From Rathayibacter_A sp036510655 (lineage in GTDB: Bacteria > Actinomycetota > Actinomycetes > Actinomycetales > Microbacteriaceae), in contig DATCDQ010000055.1 of the NCBI GenBank assembly GCA_036510655.1, forward strand, positions 51,192-115,191: a DNA stretch of 64,000 nucleotides. The letters run 5' to 3'. Positions 51,999-60,146 of the stretch are shown one piece after another; position 1 is the first letter of the stretch, and every line of letters starts with the position of its first letter. A program made the position numbers and the translations under genes. Under the pieces are notes generated by a model that was not told where the DNA came from, did not search any database, and saw nothing but the letters and a program-made list of their open reading frames with translations.

Positions 51999-52733
51999 CT
52001 AGTCGGCGGGAGGGAGAAGCCGTGGGGGTAAGAGCCACCGCGGCAGCAAAGCCACAAGTTGTTCGACGAGTTCGTCGTCGGACATACTGATCGATCCGTC
52101 CAGCCATTCGCGGATCAGCGCAATGGCGCCGCCGGCCGCGTATGTTGCGACAGTTTCGAGGTGCACGCCATCCGGAATCTTGGTTCGTTCGACGAAGGTG
52201 AGCGGCTCGGCAATCGTGAGCACGAGGGAACGGGCGTACGCAGCGACGGCGTCATCGTAGGCTTTGCGCATCGGCGGCAGCGTCAACGTACTCTGGTAGA
52301 CGGAATAGTGATCGACGATGTGGGCGACCAACTGCCGGTAACCGCGGCGCGCGGTCTTATCGGATGCCTCACCTGCGATTCGCAGATCGGCGTTAGGCGC
52401 ACCCGGCTCGGCAAAGGTGGCCTGCAGGAACGCCACAGCCAACTCGTCGATGTCGCTGAAGTGCGCATAGAACGTGCTGCGGCTGATCTTGGCCACCCGC
52501 ACGATGTCGCTCACGTTCAGGGCCTCCGCGTTCGTCACTCCGGAGTGCAACGCCTTGGAATGCTCCGACGTTTTGGAACGCTCCAGTGTTTTGGAACGCT
52601 CAGTCGCTAACGTCTGCACTGCTCCGAAGATCTGATCCCTGGTGCGCTGCGCCCGAGGGTCGCCCGACGGCCGCTCCACCAGACGGAGTTTCCCCCGAGA
52701 AGAGGGCACAGACGAACGATTCACTGCGTTCAT
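51999..52733 (-). CDS. TetR-family transcriptional regulator
   Basis: 244 residues. The helix-turn-helix is NVSDIVRVAKISRSTFYAHFSDIDELAVAFLQ (about 75-106) and the C-terminal part is all-helical. Before the DNA-binding domain is an unusual SKTLERSKTSEHSKALHSG stretch created by short DNA repeats (around 52552-52605). It interrupts the first helix of the normal TetR fold. The ATG at 52733 lies 12 bp beyond a perfect palindrome that is probably its operator. Target genes are unknown. Confidence 0.88.
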   Translation of the reverse strand: MNAVNRSSVPSSRGKLRLVERPSGDPRAQRTRDQIFGAVQTLATERSKTLERSKTSEHSKALHSGVTNAEALNVSDIVRVAKISRSTFYAHFSDIDELAVAFLQATFAEPGAPNADLRIAGEASDKTARRGYRQLVAHIVDHYSVYQSTLTLPPMRKAYDDAVAAYARSLVLTIAEPLTFVERTKIPDGVHLETVATYAAGGAIALIREWLDGSISMSDDELVEQLVALLPRWLLPPRLLPPAD

Positions 52734-52744
52734 TCTATCACATT

Positions 52745-52760
52745 TCGCACACGTGTGCGA
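52745..52760. promoter_or_regulatory. Perfect 16-bp palindrome at the TetR promoter
   Basis: TCGCACACGTGTGCGA is fully symmetric and extends imperfectly to ATTTC...GAAAT. It lies 12 bp upstream of the TetR ATG, the usual place for autoregulation. Confidence 0.7.
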
Positions 52761-52774
52761 GAAATGCCGGGTCG

Positions 52775-52996
52775 CTAGCGGTGGCGGAGCCTGCTCACCA
52801 CGATCCAACCGGCGGCACCGACTGCGGCGATCGCCACGACCGTCAGTGCTACGGATGCCAGCGGATAGTCCTCGCGCAACACCCGGATCGCACGCTTGGC
52901 ACGCCGCGGAATGTTCACTTTGTCTTCGATGGCGTTGAGCGTCTCAACGAGTTCAGCCCGCGCCTTCGCGACCTCGGTCACTCGATCAGCGGTCAT
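52775..52996 (-). CDS. DUF3618 family protein
   Basis: 73 residues. The acidic-basic N-terminal helix (VAKARAELVETLNAIEDKVNIPRRAKRAI) and the single membrane helix (ALTVVAIAAVGAAGWIVV) match DUF3618 proteins of actinobacteria. It overlaps the holin-like gene by 11 bp, and both follow the YtxH-like gene. These small membrane proteins usually occur together; their role is unknown. Confidence 0.82.
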   Translation of the reverse strand: MTADRVTEVAKARAELVETLNAIEDKVNIPRRAKRAIRVLREDYPLASVALTVVAIAAVGAAGWIVVSRLRHR

Positions 52997-53516
52997 ATTT
53001 GCCCATCCCCTTGATCGCGTTGAGGTCTTCCTTCACGCCGGCGACCGTTTCCGCGGGCACAAGCGGCGGGATCTTCTTGAAAGACGCCACCGCGATGAGC
53101 ACCAGGATGACGACGATCACCAACAGTGCGCCTGCAACGATCAGCGCTGCGAGCCAGCCGGGGAAGACGACGGACAGGCCAAGCACCGCTGCAGCGATCA
53201 GCACTGCCAGCACGAAGAACAGCAGAAGCAGCGCGACGACGATCAGCCCTATGCCGATGCCGGCATGTATCGCCTTCTTCTTCAGCGCGGTCGTGAATTG
53301 GGCCAATTCCGCCTTCGCCAACGCGACGAGCAGGCCAGGCAATTCGCGGATCAGCGCGACGAGTGAGCGCGATCCCTTCGGGTCTGCGCCCTTGCGGGGG
53401 GCGCTCTTCGCGCCTGAACCTGCCGCTGTGCCTGTGGAGCCTACGCCTGTCGAACCTGCGCCCGTCGAACCTGGGTCAGCTGTCATGTCTCTCACCGTTC
53501 TCTCAGTGCTGCTCAC
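52986..53516 (-). CDS. Phage holin-like/actinobacterial membrane protein (holin 3_6 family)
   Basis: 176 residues. An N-terminal Gly/Ser/Thr-rich disordered stretch (about 1-45) precedes SLVALIRELPGLLVALAKAELAQF and two long membrane helices (GIGLIVVALLLLFFVLAVL and GWLAALIVAGALLVIVVILVLIAV). The family is named for holin similarity but in actinobacteria is a housekeeping envelope protein next to DUF3618. A GTG start overlaps the previous stop (GTGA); the ATG at 53486 is an alternative. Confidence 0.8.
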   Translation of the reverse strand: MSSTERTVRDMTADPGSTGAGSTGVGSTGTAAGSGAKSAPRKGADPKGSRSLVALIRELPGLLVALAKAELAQFTTALKKKAIHAGIGIGLIVVALLLLFFVLAVLIAAAVLGLSVVFPGWLAALIVAGALLVIVVILVLIAVASFKKIPPLVPAETVAGVKEDLNAIKGMGKYDR

Positions 53517-53884
53517 ATCTCAGCGTCAGCCGACGGTGTCTTCTTTGCTGCGGGCCGCTTGGACGCCGGTTTCTTGGACGCCGCCGGAGCAGTTGCCGGC
53601 TTCTCGGAGGTCGGTTGCGGCGCGGCGGGCCGCGGCGCAGCATCCTTCGTCCGTCCTGAGATGCCGGCGAACGCCTTTTTCGCCCCGTTGAGCAGTGCCC
53701 CGGGAACCTCTCCGACTCTCTGGGCTGCGAAGTCCTGCACCTGGTGCACCTGGTGCTGCACGCCATCGGTCTCCCAAACGGCCTGAGCTGCGCTCTTGAT
53801 CTGTTCGTATCGCTTACGCCCGGCGCGAGCACCGAACACGTAACCGACTGCCGCCCCCGCGACGAAGAGAAGTTTGCCCTTCAT
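53513..53884 (-). CDS. YtxH-like small membrane-associated protein
   Basis: 123 residues. MKGKLLFVAGAAVGYVFGARAGRKRYEQI is typical of YtxH-like proteins with a Gly-rich hydrophobic start. The C-terminal half is a Lys/Pro/Ala-rich low-complexity tail (KPASKRPAAKKTPSADAEM). The ATG at 53884 is selected because upstream sequence belongs to the hemY end. The family is linked to envelope stress, with no known reaction. Confidence 0.75.
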   Translation of the reverse strand: MKGKLLFVAGAAVGYVFGARAGRKRYEQIKSAAQAVWETDGVQHQVHQVQDFAAQRVGEVPGALLNGAKKAFAGISGRTKDAAPRPAAPQPTSEKPATAPAASKKPASKRPAAKKTPSADAEM

Positions 53885-53898
53885 GGTGACCCCGTTCG

Positions 53899-55596
53899 TC
53901 AGTCCTTTTCGGTCAATAGCCTCCAGCGTAGCCCCCGCACGCGGGCCGCCGCCTCCTTCGCGTCGGGAACTACGGATGCCAGCCCAGTGCCGGCCAGCCA
54001 CGATCCCGTGACCTCGAGTCCGTCAACGGCCTCGACCCGGGAGCGCATTTCCGCGACGCGGTCGCGCTGACCGATGACGGCATGGGGAAGCGCCGAAACC
54101 CAGCGCGTGCGCGCGAACCCGACGAGCATGGATGCCTGCAACGGCATGTCGAGCAGCGTCGACGCATCGCGCAGGGCGAGTTCGCGGAACTCGTCATCGG
54201 TCAGGTCGACGGTCGCTGCGTCCTGGCCGTGATCCTGGCCGTGATCCTGCGCGCGAGTCTGCCCGCGGCCGACTCGTCCGTATGACAGTCGGACGACATG
54301 CCGCCCGGGCGCGCCCTGTATGGCAAGTTTCGCGAGCCACGGCCATTTCGCGCTGGCGTGCGTCAGTGCCTTGGCCCCAACGTTCGCTCCCACGGCGACG
54401 AGCATGCCGCTCCCGCGTGGTGCTGCGTCAAGAGCGGGCTCATCGAGCACAAGCGTCGCCAGCTCGATCGGCATACCGTGCGGCCAATCGAGGTCGGCCA
54501 GCCCAGCCAAGTCGGCCAGTTCGCCGGTTACGCCGGTTACGCCGGTTGATGCTCCGCGCAACAGCGCGAGCGCCTCCGCGGCCGGGGTCGCGAGCAACAC
54601 CACGTCCGCAGGCAGAGCCTCGCCATCGGCCAGCTCGACCTGCCAGGCGGCCGGCCGTTCGCCCGCTGCGAGGTCATGACTCGGCCCTTCGACAAGCTCG
54701 GTGTCCGCCGACGGTGTGGGTTCAGCCGGCGACGCGGCGACGGGCGGCTCTCCACTCGTCGCCGCCGCGATCGCCACCACGCGCACGCCGGTGCGGATCT
54801 CGGCACCGCGAGCGCGCGCATCCGCTTCGAGAGTCTCGACGAGCCGGAACATGCCGCCGCGCAGACCCGCGACCGCGGCACCGGGTTTGTCGCCGCCTGC
54901 CTTGCCTCCATCCGCCTTGACACCGCCCGCTTTACCGGCGTCCTGCTTCCCACCCGAGCGCAGTTCCGTCACGGCTCCCGAGAGCGAACCCGTTCGCGTG
55001 AGTGCCTGGTTGAGTCCCGGTGCTACGGCAGCGACCTCGAGCTCGTCGGGGTCAGCCGAGTACACGCCTGTGGTGACGGGCGCAACGAGTTTCTCGAGCA
55101 CGGCGGAGCCCATCCGTCGTCGAACGAGTTGGCCGAAGTTCTGCTCGTGTCCGACCTTCATCACCGGCATGAGCCGGTCGAGGTAGGCGCGCAGGGCGCC
55201 GCGCCAACCGATGGCGGCGATGACATCCGTCGCGAGCGGCGACCCCGGCACGCCGAGCAGCCCGCCGGCCGGCAGTGGCACGGCTCGATCGGCCAATTGC
55301 AGCCAGGCGCCGGCTGGGTTCGGGCTTTCGACCTCGTCGGCGAGGCCGAGCTCCTCGAGCAGTGCTGCAACGTGACCGCCACGTGTGGCGAAGCTTTCCG
55401 CACCTGTGTCAATGGGCAGCCCGGCGAGCGTGACGCGCGCAACGGTGCCGCCGACACGATCGGATGCCTCCAGCACCGTCACCTGGAACCCCGGCCGCGC
55501 ACACTCCCGGGCAGCGATCAGACCGGCGACACCGCCGCCGACGATCACAACCCGGGTGTCGGGCTCAGTGAGCGCCCGATCCAGTGGTTCGCTCAC
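53899..55596 (-). CDS. hemY: Coproporphyrinogen III/protoporphyrinogen oxidase (HemY/CgoX) with low-complexity insertions
   Basis: 565 residues, versus about 470 for the family. VVIVGGGVAGLIAARECARPG is the FAD loop, GGTVARVTLAGLPIDTGAESFATR the substrate-side block, and LEVTGSWLAGTGLASVVPDA the C-terminal FAD block. Insertions are rich in Gly, Asp, Lys and Thr: GGKQDAGKAGGVKADGGKAG, a segment after RVVAIAAATSGEPP, and QDHGQDHGQD. Several are encoded by short DNA repeats (54221-54249, 54522-54548). It oxidises coproporphyrinogen to coproporphyrin in the HemQ route. The GTG start overlaps the hemE stop. Confidence 0.92.
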   Translation of the reverse strand: MSEPLDRALTEPDTRVVIVGGGVAGLIAARECARPGFQVTVLEASDRVGGTVARVTLAGLPIDTGAESFATRGGHVAALLEELGLADEVESPNPAGAWLQLADRAVPLPAGGLLGVPGSPLATDVIAAIGWRGALRAYLDRLMPVMKVGHEQNFGQLVRRRMGSAVLEKLVAPVTTGVYSADPDELEVAAVAPGLNQALTRTGSLSGAVTELRSGGKQDAGKAGGVKADGGKAGGDKPGAAVAGLRGGMFRLVETLEADARARGAEIRTGVRVVAIAAATSGEPPVAASPAEPTPSADTELVEGPSHDLAAGERPAAWQVELADGEALPADVVLLATPAAEALALLRGASTGVTGVTGELADLAGLADLDWPHGMPIELATLVLDEPALDAAPRGSGMLVAVGANVGAKALTHASAKWPWLAKLAIQGAPGRHVVRLSYGRVGRGQTRAQDHGQDHGQDAATVDLTDDEFRELALRDASTLLDMPLQASMLVGFARTRWVSALPHAVIGQRDRVAEMRSRVEAVDGLEVTGSWLAGTGLASVVPDAKEAAARVRGLRWRLLTEKD

Positions 55597-56801
55597 GCGC
55601 CGATCCCCGGGATGAATTCGCGACCGGTCGAAGAATCGAGTCCGTGCACGAATTCGGCGAGCCGCGTGAGTACCGCAGGGTCCGTTTCTGGCGGCACCCC
55701 ATGCCCCAGGTTGAGCACGTGCGATGGCGCGCTCGCACCGCGGGCCAGCACATCGCGCACGTGCGCCTCGAGAACGGGCCACGGCGCATCCAGCACCGCG
55801 GGGTCGATGTTGCCCTGCAGCGGAACGACGTGGCCGAGCCGTCGACTTGCCTCGTCGAGCGGAATGCGGTAATCGACACCGATCACGTCTGCACCTACCT
55901 CGTGCATCGCCTTCAGCAGTTCGCCGGTGCCCACACCGAAGTGCACGACCGGCACGTTGCGTTGTGTCGGAGCGGCGCCGCTTGCCTCGCCGCGCACCCC
56001 ATACGTCAGCCCGCGCACCGGCCGCACAGCCCGAGCGGATGCCGGTGCCACCGACCGCACGTAATCCTCCAGCGAGAGCGCCCCGGCCCACGAGTCGAAC
56101 AATTGGGCTGCGCTCGCTCCGGCGAGCACCTGTGCGCGCAGGAATGCGCCGGTCGTCTCGGCTGACCACTGCATGAGCGCTTGCCAGGCATCCGGATCGG
56201 CATGCATGAGCGTGCGTGCACGGATGTGGTCCTTCGACGGCCCGCCCTCGACCAGATACGCGGCGAGGGTGAACGGTGCGCCGGCGAAGCCGATCAGCGG
56301 GGTGTCGCCCGTCCCGAATTCGGCGAGCAGGCGCACCGCCTCACGCACACCGGCCTCGACCGGTGCAAGGGCGGCGGGGTCGAGTGTGGGCAGGGCTGCG
56401 ACATCCGCTGCCGTGCGAATCGGGTGAGTGAAGACCGGGCCTGTGCCGGGGACGATCTCGACGCCGACACCCGCAAGTCGCAACGGAACGACGATGTCAC
56501 TGAAGAAGATGGCGGCGTCGACGCCGTGTCTGCGCACCGGTTGCACCGTGATCTCGGCCGCGAGCTGAGGGTCGAGGCACGCCTCGAGCATGCTGCTGCC
56601 GACGCGAAGCTCCCGGTATTCCGGCAGCGAGCGGCCGGCCTGCCGCATGAACCACACCGGTGTGACCGGCGTGCGCTCCCCCTGGTACGAGCGCACCAGG
56701 CGCGTCTGCGCGGTGCGCCCTGAAGCGAGTGGATGCGTCGGGTCGAGTTCGCTCGGGCCTTCGTTGTCGAAGGGGCTGTCCGAGGGGCTATCGAAGGTCA
56801 T
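55593..56801 (-). CDS. hemE: Uroporphyrinogen decarboxylase
   Basis: 402 residues. PVWFMRQAGRSLPEYRELR is the UroD signature, FFSDIVVPLRLAGVGVEI holds the catalytic Asp, GFAGAPFTLAAYLVEGG and LQGNIDPAVL follow. The first 30 residues are a variable, acidic extension (SPSDSPFDNEGPSELDPTHP). First gene of the minus-strand haem run; hemY starts within its stop codon. Confidence 0.95.
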   Translation of the reverse strand: MTFDSPSDSPFDNEGPSELDPTHPLASGRTAQTRLVRSYQGERTPVTPVWFMRQAGRSLPEYRELRVGSSMLEACLDPQLAAEITVQPVRRHGVDAAIFFSDIVVPLRLAGVGVEIVPGTGPVFTHPIRTAADVAALPTLDPAALAPVEAGVREAVRLLAEFGTGDTPLIGFAGAPFTLAAYLVEGGPSKDHIRARTLMHADPDAWQALMQWSAETTGAFLRAQVLAGASAAQLFDSWAGALSLEDYVRSVAPASARAVRPVRGLTYGVRGEASGAAPTQRNVPVVHFGVGTGELLKAMHEVGADVIGVDYRIPLDEASRRLGHVVPLQGNIDPAVLDAPWPVLEAHVRDVLARGASAPSHVLNLGHGVPPETDPAVLTRLAEFVHGLDSSTGREFIPGIGA

Positions 56802-56911
56802 GCACCGATTGTCTCAAATCTCGGCTGAGGGGGTGCTGGTGTGCTCGCCGACGAGAGCGGTGGTGCGTCTTGTCCTCCCCAGGTCGGGTAGGTAGAAGGT
56901 ATCGTTGCGGC

Positions 56912-57016
56912 ATGGTGCGGCGACGCTTGACCCTCACGGTCGGTGTCAGCGCTGTGCTGGTGCTCCTGGTCGGATGCACCGGGTGGCTGACTAATGTCCC
57001 TCAACGGGGACGGTGA
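56912..57016 (+). pseudogene. Short lipoprotein ORF, probably a truncated gene
   Basis: 34 codons: a basic start (MVRRRLTLTV), a hydrophobic core (GVSAVLVLLVG) and a lipobox ending at Cys (LVGC), then TGWLTNVPQRGR and a stop. It has a complete lipoprotein signal but almost no mature protein. Its last 26 bp overlap the end of the lipoprotein gene on the other strand. A recombination joining two lipoprotein loci is likely. Expression as a short peptide is possible (AGAAGGT about 12 bp upstream). Confidence 0.45.
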
Positions 57017-57545
57017 CAGCGCCGACGGTCTTGCTGCCAATAGTCGCTCGCAGCGTCCAACAGCCGACGCTGGGAACATTGACAATGCTGGGGTGCTGCC
57101 CACCGCCGACGCTGGGTACCAACTGCGTAAAGGTGCTCCCTGAGGTCGAACGACCGTGCAGTTCCATCGCCGCGCCGCCCGACTCTGCCACCCACCACAG
57201 TATTTTGGTCGTTCTCGTGCTGCTCATCGTCCCGCCCGTTCGCAGCATCGGATCATCGCCCGTGGCATAGAACAGCACGGCGATAAATCGGTCGTTTCCC
57301 ATCCACGGCGCCCCGAGACTCTGCAACGCCACCGCAGTCGACGATGCGTCACGACCGGGCCTGGCACTGGGCTGACGCCCGGAATGCACTGGACTGACCG
57401 CACAATGCCCCGTTGCAACGACCACAGGAGGCCGTGCCGTAGCGACACTACCGCTTGACGACGTCTGCCCTGTGCAAGCGGCTAGCGACAACCCGGCAGC
57501 AGCAAGCAGTGAGACAACGGAAATGGAAGCCCTCCGCGCGCGCAT
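56991..57545 (-). CDS. Putative lipoprotein
   Basis: 184 residues. The signal SISVVSLLAAAGLSLAACTG has a clear lipobox (LAAC). The mature part is rich in Ser, Gly and Val with few charged residues, including ALQSLGAPWMGNDRFIAVLFYA, TKILWWVAESGGAAMELHG and SVGCWTLRATIGSKTVGAVTVPV, a beta-rich extracellular domain. I do not recognise a family. The ATG at 57545 is used. The gene is minus strand, between hemE and the PIN-domain gene. Confidence 0.72.
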   Translation of the reverse strand: MRARRASISVVSLLAAAGLSLAACTGQTSSSGSVATARPPVVVATGHCAVSPVHSGRQPSARPGRDASSTAVALQSLGAPWMGNDRFIAVLFYATGDDPMLRTGGTMSSTRTTKILWWVAESGGAAMELHGRSTSGSTFTQLVPSVGGGQHPSIVNVPSVGCWTLRATIGSKTVGAVTVPVEGH

Positions 57546-57588
57546 GGGGCATGGTACCTCACAACTATCCTCAACGCACCGCCGACTT

Positions 57589-58011
57589 TCACTCCCCCGG
57601 CGCGAGCACCTCGAACGGGGCCACCACAACGACACCAGCTACCGCACGCGCGAGGTCCGCGTCGACGGTGACGAAGACATCCGCCTGCAAATGGGCAACC
57701 GCGAGGTACTCTGCTGCGCCAGCCGTGTCGTCCCAGTCGAGCTGCGCGGCCACGCGCCAAGCGACGGCACGCGAGACGCGGTCGCCGAGCAAGCGGATGC
57801 GCATGGCGGTGATCCGGTCAAGCTGCGCACGAGCGTCGCTCTCGCTGAGCTCACCGCTGCGAACGGCACGATACAGAATGGACAGCGCATCGGAGCGCAA
57901 CCGATTCGGCGCCACGAGTTGGTGCTCGCCCGACCGGCGTCCATCGAACACCGTGACACGCTCGCGAACCAGTTGGATGGCGGTGACAGCGTCGATCGCG
58001 TATCGCGTCAT
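57589..58011 (-). CDS. PIN-domain protein, VapC-like toxin
   Basis: 140 residues. RYAIDAVTAIQLV contains the first PIN aspartate (Asp7), and WDDTAGAAEYLAVAHLQADVFVTVDADLARA is the typical end of VapC with Asp residues near 94-95, 117 and 119. PIN toxins cleave RNA. No VapB-type antitoxin is next to it. Instead its ATG overlaps the stop of an XRE regulator by 4 bp (ATGA), so the two are made together. Confidence 0.8.
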   Translation of the reverse strand: MTRYAIDAVTAIQLVRERVTVFDGRRSGEHQLVAPNRLRSDALSILYRAVRSGELSESDARAQLDRITAMRIRLLGDRVSRAVAWRVAAQLDWDDTAGAAEYLAVAHLQADVFVTVDADLARAVAGVVVVAPFEVLAPGE

Positions 58012-58925
58012 GAGCGTATTGTGCGCCCCTGCCCGCCGCCGGACAAGGGATCGGAACCAGACAAGGCAGCGCCACCAGACAAGGCAGCGCCAGCAGATAG
58101 GGCTCCAGCGACGACCCCGAGCAATTTAAGCCGCTCATAACTCTCTGTGCCGGGCGTGGCGGTGAAGACAAGGAGGGTTTGCCCTTGCTCGGGGTCGAGT
58201 AACTGCTGACAGTGCAACTCGAGCACGCCGACCTCGAAGTTCGAGATGCGCTTGTGATAGCCCGCAGCACCACCGACTTCGTGCCGCGCCCACACATCGG
58301 CGAATTCCGGGCTCTTGGCCGTCAGTACGTCGACAAGCTCGGCCGCGCGAGATCCCGCGCCCTGCCGTGAGTAGGTGCCTCGCAAGTTCGCAACGAACGT
58401 GCGAGCATGCCTGGGCTGGTCCTCGACCGGATACACGTCGCGCGATGCCGGATCGATGAACCACCTGTACACGACGCTGCGAGCCAGCCCGGTGTAGTGG
58501 GTCTCGTCGCCGAGCAAAGCAGCGGCGAGCGGTGTCTGATAGAGCGTCTCGCCAAGGTCTGTCATGACCTCCGCAGGAGTGTCCTGCAACCGGTCGAGAA
58601 TGCGCATGAGCCCAGGACTGATGTGATCGCTGCGATACACCCGCACCGGCGCGTTGCGACCGGCGAGGCGGAACAGGTGGTCGCGTTCGTCGAGGCTCAG
58701 GTGCAGTCCACGAGCGATCGCCTGCAGCATCTGCTCGGACGGCTGCGGGCCGCGCCGCTGCTCGAGGCGGCTGTAGTAGTCGACCGACATGTCGCACAGA
58801 GCAGCAACCTCTTCACGCCGAAGCCCGTCGGTGCGTCGGCGACTGCCGCGCGGTAGTCCGACATCCTCGGGCTGCAACGCTTCGCGGCGGCGGCGCAGAA
58901 AATCGGCCAGTTGGGAACGGTCCAT
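58008..58925 (-). CDS. XRE-family regulator with MmyB-like C-terminal ligand domain
   Basis: 305 residues. The N-terminal helix-turn-helix (FLRRRREALQPEDVGLPRGS, then LRREEVAALCDMSVDYYSRLEQRR) and the long C-terminal domain (VVYRWFIDPASRDVYPVEDQ, HKRISNFEVGVLELHCQQLLDPEQGQTLLVFTA) are those of the MmyB/MLTR group. The tail AGAALSGGAALSGSDPLSGG is repetitive owing to an exact 18-bp duplication (58057-58092). These regulators usually control a neighbouring SDR-type oxidoreductase, which is present upstream at 58964. Overlaps the PIN gene. Confidence 0.9.
   Translation of the reverse strand: MDRSQLADFLRRRREALQPEDVGLPRGSRRRTDGLRREEVAALCDMSVDYYSRLEQRRGPQPSEQMLQAIARGLHLSLDERDHLFRLAGRNAPVRVYRSDHISPGLMRILDRLQDTPAEVMTDLGETLYQTPLAAALLGDETHYTGLARSVVYRWFIDPASRDVYPVEDQPRHARTFVANLRGTYSRQGAGSRAAELVDVLTAKSPEFADVWARHEVGGAAGYHKRISNFEVGVLELHCQQLLDPEQGQTLLVFTATPGTESYERLKLLGVVAGALSAGAALSGGAALSGSDPLSGGGQGRTIRS
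58057..58092. repeat. Exact 18-bp tandem duplication in the XRE gene tail
   Basis: CCAGACAAGGCAGCGCCA occurs twice in tandem and encodes repeats of AALSGG in the C-terminal tail, just before the PIN gene start. Confidence 0.9.
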
Positions 58926-58963
58926 GGGCTCAGTCTCCGTCCTGAAGTCAGCGGCGGACAAGC

Positions 58964-59902
58964 TCAGGCAGCAAACCGCACACTGACAAGCCGCTCGGAT
59001 GCCTCCCACAGCCGCTCCGCAGCTCCCCGGTCGCGAAGGCGACTGTACAGTTTCTGTTCCGCCGGTGCGCCGCTCAAATGTCCGAAGCCGGCGGGGCCGT
59101 AAAAGCCGCCACCGATCGCGTCAGCGCTCGTCGCAGCGTACAGAGCCGGCAGGGCGGCAGATGCGACGGTGCCGAAAACAAGGCCGCGACGGGAAAGCGC
59201 CCGAATCACTCTCACGAGGCCGGTATCCGCGGGCCGACCGAGCTCGGGCCGCGCAGCGAGCAGGTTCGTCGGCGCGATCCCGGGGTGAGAAAGGTTGCTC
59301 CGGATGCCCCACCCACCGACCTCGCTGCGCCTCTGCAGTTCGAGAGCGAACAGCCCGACGGCGATCTTCGATTGGCTGTACGCGTCACGACCTTGGTAGT
59401 CCTGCTCCCAGTTGAGGTCATCCCAATTGATACCACCCTGGTTTGCGGCAACGCTCGTCTGGCTCGTCACGTGTGCCGTGCCCGCCTGCAACAGCGGCAG
59501 CAGTCGCTCGGTCAACGCAAAGTGACCCAGATGATTTGTGCCGAATTGCAGCTCGAACCCGTCCGCGGTGCGTTGCAGGCTCGGCGGGGTCATCACGCCG
59601 GCGTTATTGACCAGGATGTTGATCGCCCGCCCTTCGCGCACGAGCTCGTCGGCGAGCGCTACGACCGACCCCAAGGACGCGAGGTCGAGCTGACGAGTCG
59701 AGACCTTCGCATCCGGAACGAGCGAGCGGATGCTGTCGGCCGCGGCCGCCCCCTTGGTCGCGTTTCGCACCGGCAGCAGCACCTCGGCGCCGGCTGCGGC
59801 GAGGCGTCGGGCGATGACCAAGCCGATGCCGTCGCTGCCGCCTGTTACGACGGCGAGCCTGCCCGCCTGGTCGGGAATGTCAATGTCGATTACACGGGGC
59901 AT
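58964..59902 (-). CDS. Short-chain dehydrogenase/reductase (SDR)
   Basis: 312 residues of the classical/retinol dehydrogenase-like SDR group. TGGSDGIG (20-27) binds NAD(P), NNAG at 99-102 is the structural motif, and Tyr175/Lys179 in YSQSK are catalytic. The ATG at 59902 is preceded by AAGGAG. It is in the same direction as, and 38 bp before, the MmyB-like regulator gene, an association common in actinobacteria. The substrate is unknown. Confidence 0.9.
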   Translation of the reverse strand: MPRVIDIDIPDQAGRLAVVTGGSDGIGLVIARRLAAAGAEVLLPVRNATKGAAAADSIRSLVPDAKVSTRQLDLASLGSVVALADELVREGRAINILVNNAGVMTPPSLQRTADGFELQFGTNHLGHFALTERLLPLLQAGTAHVTSQTSVAANQGGINWDDLNWEQDYQGRDAYSQSKIAVGLFALELQRRSEVGGWGIRSNLSHPGIAPTNLLAARPELGRPADTGLVRVIRALSRRGLVFGTVASAALPALYAATSADAIGGGFYGPAGFGHLSGAPAEQKLYSRLRDRGAAERLWEASERLVSVRFAA

Positions 59903-60035
59903 GGGTGCTCTCCTTCTTTTCGCGCGGTGATCGCGCTTCGCTGTAGTGAAGCCAGTTTCGCGCCAACCAAGCAACTGGTTCAGGGCGCTGTTATCCTCGG
60001 ACTGCGAATCCCCGTATACGCAGTCTGAGCACTAT

Positions 60036-60087
60036 CTCGTAACACGAGGCTCGTAACACGAGGCTCGTAACACGAGGCTGGTAACAC
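60036..60087. repeat. Three exact 14-bp palindromic repeats upstream of hemA
   Basis: CTCGTAACACGAGG occurs three times head to tail (60036, 60050, 60064), followed by a degenerate fourth unit CTGGTAACAC. Each unit is itself an inverted repeat (CTCGT-AAC-ACGAG). They occupy the divergent spacer between the SDR and hemA, about 60-110 bp before the hemA start. Confidence 0.85.
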
Positions 60088-60146
60088 AACGGCCAAAACA
60101 ACGGCTCGATTCGAGGTCAGGGGCACGCGGGCGTAGGCTTCCCCTT

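Noticed and set aside
53899..56169. A 756-codon frame running from hemY back into hemE, suggesting a fusion protein
   Set aside because: The part upstream of the GTG at 55596 is an out-of-frame reading of hemE, rich in Arg and without homology. The GTGA overlap with the hemE stop is the natural start.
60036..60087. Short CRISPR array
   Set aside because: The units are 14 bp and directly contiguous with no spacers. No cas genes are in the window.
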